DNA from: Torreya grandis
Lineage: Eukaryota > Streptophyta > Pinopsida > Cupressales > Taxaceae
Direction of reading: 5' to 3'
Assembly: GCA_037957365.1 (NCBI GenBank)
Contig: JARHVA010005488.1
Coordinates: 900,001 to 964,000, forward strand
Length of the DNA: 64,000 nucleotides
In this document: positions 60,277-64,000 of the stretch, in pieces
Layout of the letters: each line of letters opens with the position of its first letter
Position numbering within the stretch: the first letter of the stretch is position 1
Translations under genes and position numbers: made by a program
Notes under the pieces: generated by a model
The model's input: only the letters and a program-made list of their open reading frames with translations
The model's database searches: none
Told to the model about the DNA's origin: nothing

Positions 60277-60654
60277 GTGTTAGTTGCTAGTTTAAAGTTT
60301 CAACACCAAATTAAGGATAAAATGAATAATGAGAAATCTCAAGATTTACTCAATTCATATTTTTTCAATATCCAATCTAAGCTAATAATTATCACCAATA
60401 GGCACCAAAGGGAATGCATGACTCCCTTTCCTCTTGCTTTCTTTATAGGTTCTACAGTGCATATTATACACCCTATTGATGTAAATATCATGATTATTGA
60501 GTTTAATAAAGATAATGAAAATAAATGTGATGAAATGGATGATAAATACTTCATTGAATATCTTAATTTCAATCCATGTAGGAATGATTCATTACTATAT
60601 ACTACAAGACATGAAAACAATAAAATGTCCCAAGCCTCTACATTGGGAAAATAA
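60277..60654 (+). CDS. Unidentified 125-codon open stretch
   Basis: The longest open stretch in the AT-rich region, starting MLVASLKFQHQIKDKMNNEK and ending MSQASTLGK. It has an acidic patch (NKDNENKCDEMDDKY) but no signal peptide, membrane segment or family motif that I recognise. The tail TTRHENNKMSQASTLGK followed by YDLFYNLNQ past the stop faintly recalls the TRS...YDLV..L linker before gypsy proteases. It is more likely a transposon remnant or chance than a host gene. Confidence 0.2.
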   Translation: MLVASLKFQHQIKDKMNNEKSQDLLNSYFFNIQSKLIIITNRHQRECMTPFPLAFFIGSTVHIIHPIDVNIMIIEFNKDNENKCDEMDDKYFIEYLNFNPCRNDSLLYTTRHENNKMSQASTLGK

Positions 60655-60817
60655 TATGATCTCTTCTACAATCTTAATCAACCATATTTGGGTGTTGTAG
60701 TTTATAATATTTATTTTATTATTATATCAACACCTCCAGTTACATATGTGACATCATCTCTAGGTACAAGGGAATCACAAGGCTTACAATAGATTAATAT
60801 GCCTATTTTTACATAGG

Positions 60818-63800
60818 TGTTTAACCCTAAATTAAGATGAGTCAATATAGTATACGATTAAAAATATATAAATGAATAAGTAAAATTGTGATAAATTAAT
60901 TTATATAAGGCTAATTAATTTGTAAACTTAGATACACAATATTGTACAATTCAAAATACAAAGTATAGATATTGATTAATATTATAATGAATTTAAAACA
61001 AGATTACTTAGATGGTTTTATTGTACATATGCAGATATGATATGGGATGGGTTAGAATTAGACCAGGTATTAATTTTGGATCAGTTGTTAGATTATATAA
61101 AATTACATTACATGACCTTAGATGGTTGCATTAGATTTGGATGGTTGTGTCAATGCTACTATTTGTATTAGACATAGGTGTATAAAATAGAATATTAGTT
61201 GGATCTAGGTGCAACCACCTAGAACCTTTTAGGTTTTCTATCACATTTTTTATGGTGTATTTAAATCATGTCCATAGGTTTTCACTCTCTATCAAATGAT
61301 CAAACCCTATTTTCCTCACCCTTAGAGTGATTTTGGGGAAAATGGGTTAGTGGGCACACAGTGTCGATCTACTCTAAGGACCCATAAATCAATAAGATTT
61401 GCCTAAATATAAAATATTCTTAAGAGTTCCTCAAACATATGTGTTTATCCCCTATGTGTTAGATTATGCGTTCATATGAATGTAACATGTGATAATCAGG
61501 TACATATAGTGACCTAGATTATAACTTGTAAAATGTAGATAATGGAATGATCCTTCAATATATTAGACCTATATATGGGTTATCCCTATGACTAATATAT
61601 AAATAGGAAATTATTGGGAATTTTTTCTTACTTTAATGCTTGATTGAATGTTTTTAGTAAGTTTCCTTGTGAGTTACTAGGTCTATACTAGGTGAGAAAT
61701 GAATGAGGATTGATATTGTATATACTAATCTAATGTATAAATATCTTGCATTAAATCACTTAGGTTGACCATTAGGACATGTTTCATTTAAAAATTTGAT
61801 GACTTTAGGGCACTGGATGCTTAATTTGGTATATGAAACTAGTATCAACATAGGCATCTAGTTGGGATGCAAGTGTCTAGAAAGATGGAAAATAGGTAAA
61901 TGTCCAAAACTTGTAGAGGGTGATAATAAGTAGGTTTATAGAATTTTTCATAGAATATAAATCTTGGTCATTAGAATAGCATATGGTTAGACTAAGAGAT
62001 AATAAATATGCATAAGAGATAGTGAATGTTAACCATTGGGTAGTAAGAAGGTCTTAGAACTAAAGGGTATGACCATAAGAAGTACTTTCTATGTATAAAA
62101 TAATAAGGTGTTATATAATTTAGATTAGTGTCTACATTTTCCCCAGTTAATCTAATAATGGAATTGTTAGTTTAAAGGAAAAGGAAAACATATCTAGGTG
62201 TGTATAACATACCTTTCCTTTGTGTGAGTCCAACTTAAGTGCTTTGGTTATGACTAACTTGCAACCAAGATTAGGTTACAATGTATAATAAATGCATATA
62301 ATCTATAATTGAAATAATTTGAAATGCTTGAAAGTAAAGAGATCATGGTTAGGAGTACATGTATATTGATATAACTATCTTGCTTTTTGGCAATTTGATT
62401 AGAGGAGATGATTCAAATTTTAAGTATTAGAGTTCATATTATGACAAATTTAAAACCTACAAGTGTAAATATATATGAATATTTGAGGATAACTTGCCCC
62501 CAACCTTGGAGAAAATGTGAGTTGTCATCTAGCAGTTGAGATTAACTCAACTGTGTAACACAATGATACATATAACTTGGTGAGCATGACTAATCTAAGT
62601 TAACTCACACTATAAATCATGTGAGAGTGGATAATTTGATCATTCCAAATTATAAAATTGGTAATATTAAGTGTTGTAATTAGCTCAACCTTACCAAAAG
62701 TGAACCAACTACTGTACTATATTGACTCAATAATAGTCTGTAAAATCTCATCCTAGTGTATGTTAATGTCCATAGAAGTATTTGAAATCTGAAAGTTGAT
62801 TTGATTTTGAAATTTAAGGTTCTATTTTGCATGGCATATGCACCTCATATATGTCTCAATCTAAAACCTAGGTATTAAATGGTACCAATGCATATAATGT
62901 TACCACAAATGTGTATCTAAGTCATATAACTATGTAATTTAACCAGTTTTAAATTTTTCAAGCATGTAAAAAAAATTCCCCATGACATGACCCCACTAAA
63001 ATATGAAATTGAGAACTAGTATAAGTGTGAAAAACATGTTTACATAAAATGTGCTCACTATAATCTAAAGATAATTAATACTTAATAGGTGTTGAAGTCA
63101 TGTTCTTTTTGGCATTCTACCACTAAAATTTAAACTATGAAGGTGTGAAATCCATGCCTCTATGACATTCCACCACTAATATTACCCCCTTTTAAGGTGA
63201 GGTTAATTATAAACTGGTAGTTACCTTACCTCAAAATGATAGCATAACTGTATAATTTATATAAAGTTCATTTAGCATATAAGAGTTGCATGTCTAGGTA
63301 GATATAATAATGAGGTACATAGCATGTGATCAAATCAAATGTTAAGATACATGATGTCAATCGTATAAACATATAGATAGTAAAAATATAATCTCAACAA
63401 GAAATCAAGCACACACATAAGAAAACTCAAAATAAAATCAAAAGATAATGGTCTAAGGAGACCTCAAATAAGGGGCATGTTCAAATGTAGCACAATTGAA
63501 GGGACATTACTTAGAAAAATATCCACAAGGTAAGTAATGGCATATTCAAATGTTTATACAATAATCAATGACATATTAAAATGTAAAAATAGGTAAACAA
63601 AGGCATAGGGGCCATAATTAAAGGAGCATATTCAAATGCTTGAACAAACAATATAAGGCAAGTCAAGACACTCAAGGGAATGCATAAATGGAAATCATGG
63701 AATGTAAGTAACCAATATAAACATATCATATTAGTCCCTAGATATATGTTTTAGCCAAAAGTGTTAAGTAAATATCATATCAAGTACATTTTGAAATATA

Positions 63801-64000
63801 TAAACATGGATAAAGTTTGTGTAAGTATATACACTCAAAAATGATAATGGCAAATGATCATAGAATTATACAACTTGGGTGTATCATGATCAAAGAAGTG
63901 AATTTCCCCAATTTCCAAATGACATGAGTAGAGAGAAGGCCTAACATTTGAAAGTGGCTAGATCATGTGCCTAGGTATGTTTGTATCACACTTAAAATAT
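60818..64000. repeat. Family L3, copy B, truncated by the window end
   Basis: Starts TGTTTAACCC. From 61120 onward it aligns with copy A, first to 8818 and then, after skipping LARD-1, from 16926 onward, up to position 64000. The preceding sequence (GCCTATTTTTACATAGG) is not PBS-like, so this is the outer edge of an element or a solo LTR. It shows the family unit to be at least 3.2 kb without internal insertions. No coding seen. Confidence 0.65.

Overview
The window looks like intergenic heterochromatin from a large plant nuclear genome. It is AT-rich and consists almost wholly of LTR retrotransposons, intact in layout but decayed in coding capacity, nested inside one another. Lineages seen are Ty3/gypsy Tat (with a second, archaeal-like RNase H domain), a Ty3/gypsy chromovirus, a Ty1/copia element, and long-LTR non-autonomous elements. 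Very long LTRs, gag-less LARD-like elements and old nested insertions would suit a gymnosperm-like giant genome, but that taxonomic guess is inference. I found no host gene, rRNA or tRNA gene, CRISPR array or prokaryotic feature.

Layout. 1-4770: plus-strand Tat-like gypsy remnant (G1), entering from outside the window. 4771-8818 and 16926-18861: a very long LTR family (L3, copy A) interrupted by LARD-1 (8819-16920) and bounded by LARD-2 (18867-24757). 24763-26657: minus-strand fragments of a Tat/Athila-type zinc knuckle, gag-pol linker and protease. 26658-53741: a three-level nest. A minus-strand chromovirus is split in its integrase by a plus-strand copia (27646-48757). The copia is split in its protease region by a minus-strand 14.7 kb Tat element (30679-45350). 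53962-54540: L3 copy C. 54541-60817: AT-rich sequence with no recognised gene. 60818-64000: L3 copy B, running off the window.

The nest is well supported. Each element has paired LTRs, a primer-binding site or polypurine tract at the expected edge, and a 5-bp target duplication (ATATC for Tat; GTAGG/ATAGG for copia; CCTTT/ACTTT for the chromovirus). Removing the Tat element restores the copia reading SVYQITH across the junction. Removing the copia restores the chromovirus integrase reading WWYSTYHN. By rough hand count the LTR pairs differ at about 10% (Tat), 10% (copia) and 14% (chromovirus) of sites, which agrees with the order of insertion.

How the parts relate. All pol genes carry many in-frame stops and several frameshifts, so no element here appears able to make its own proteins. 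Both LARDs have a primer-binding site resembling that of the Tat element, so they probably depended on Tat-type machinery in trans. No new non-transposon system was found. The most unusual points are: RNase H-like domain order differing between two Tat-type elements, a conserved acidic ORF of unknown function in the two LARDs, two zinc knuckles in one Tat element, tandem-repeat arrays inside several elements, and a perfect 71-bp-arm palindrome.
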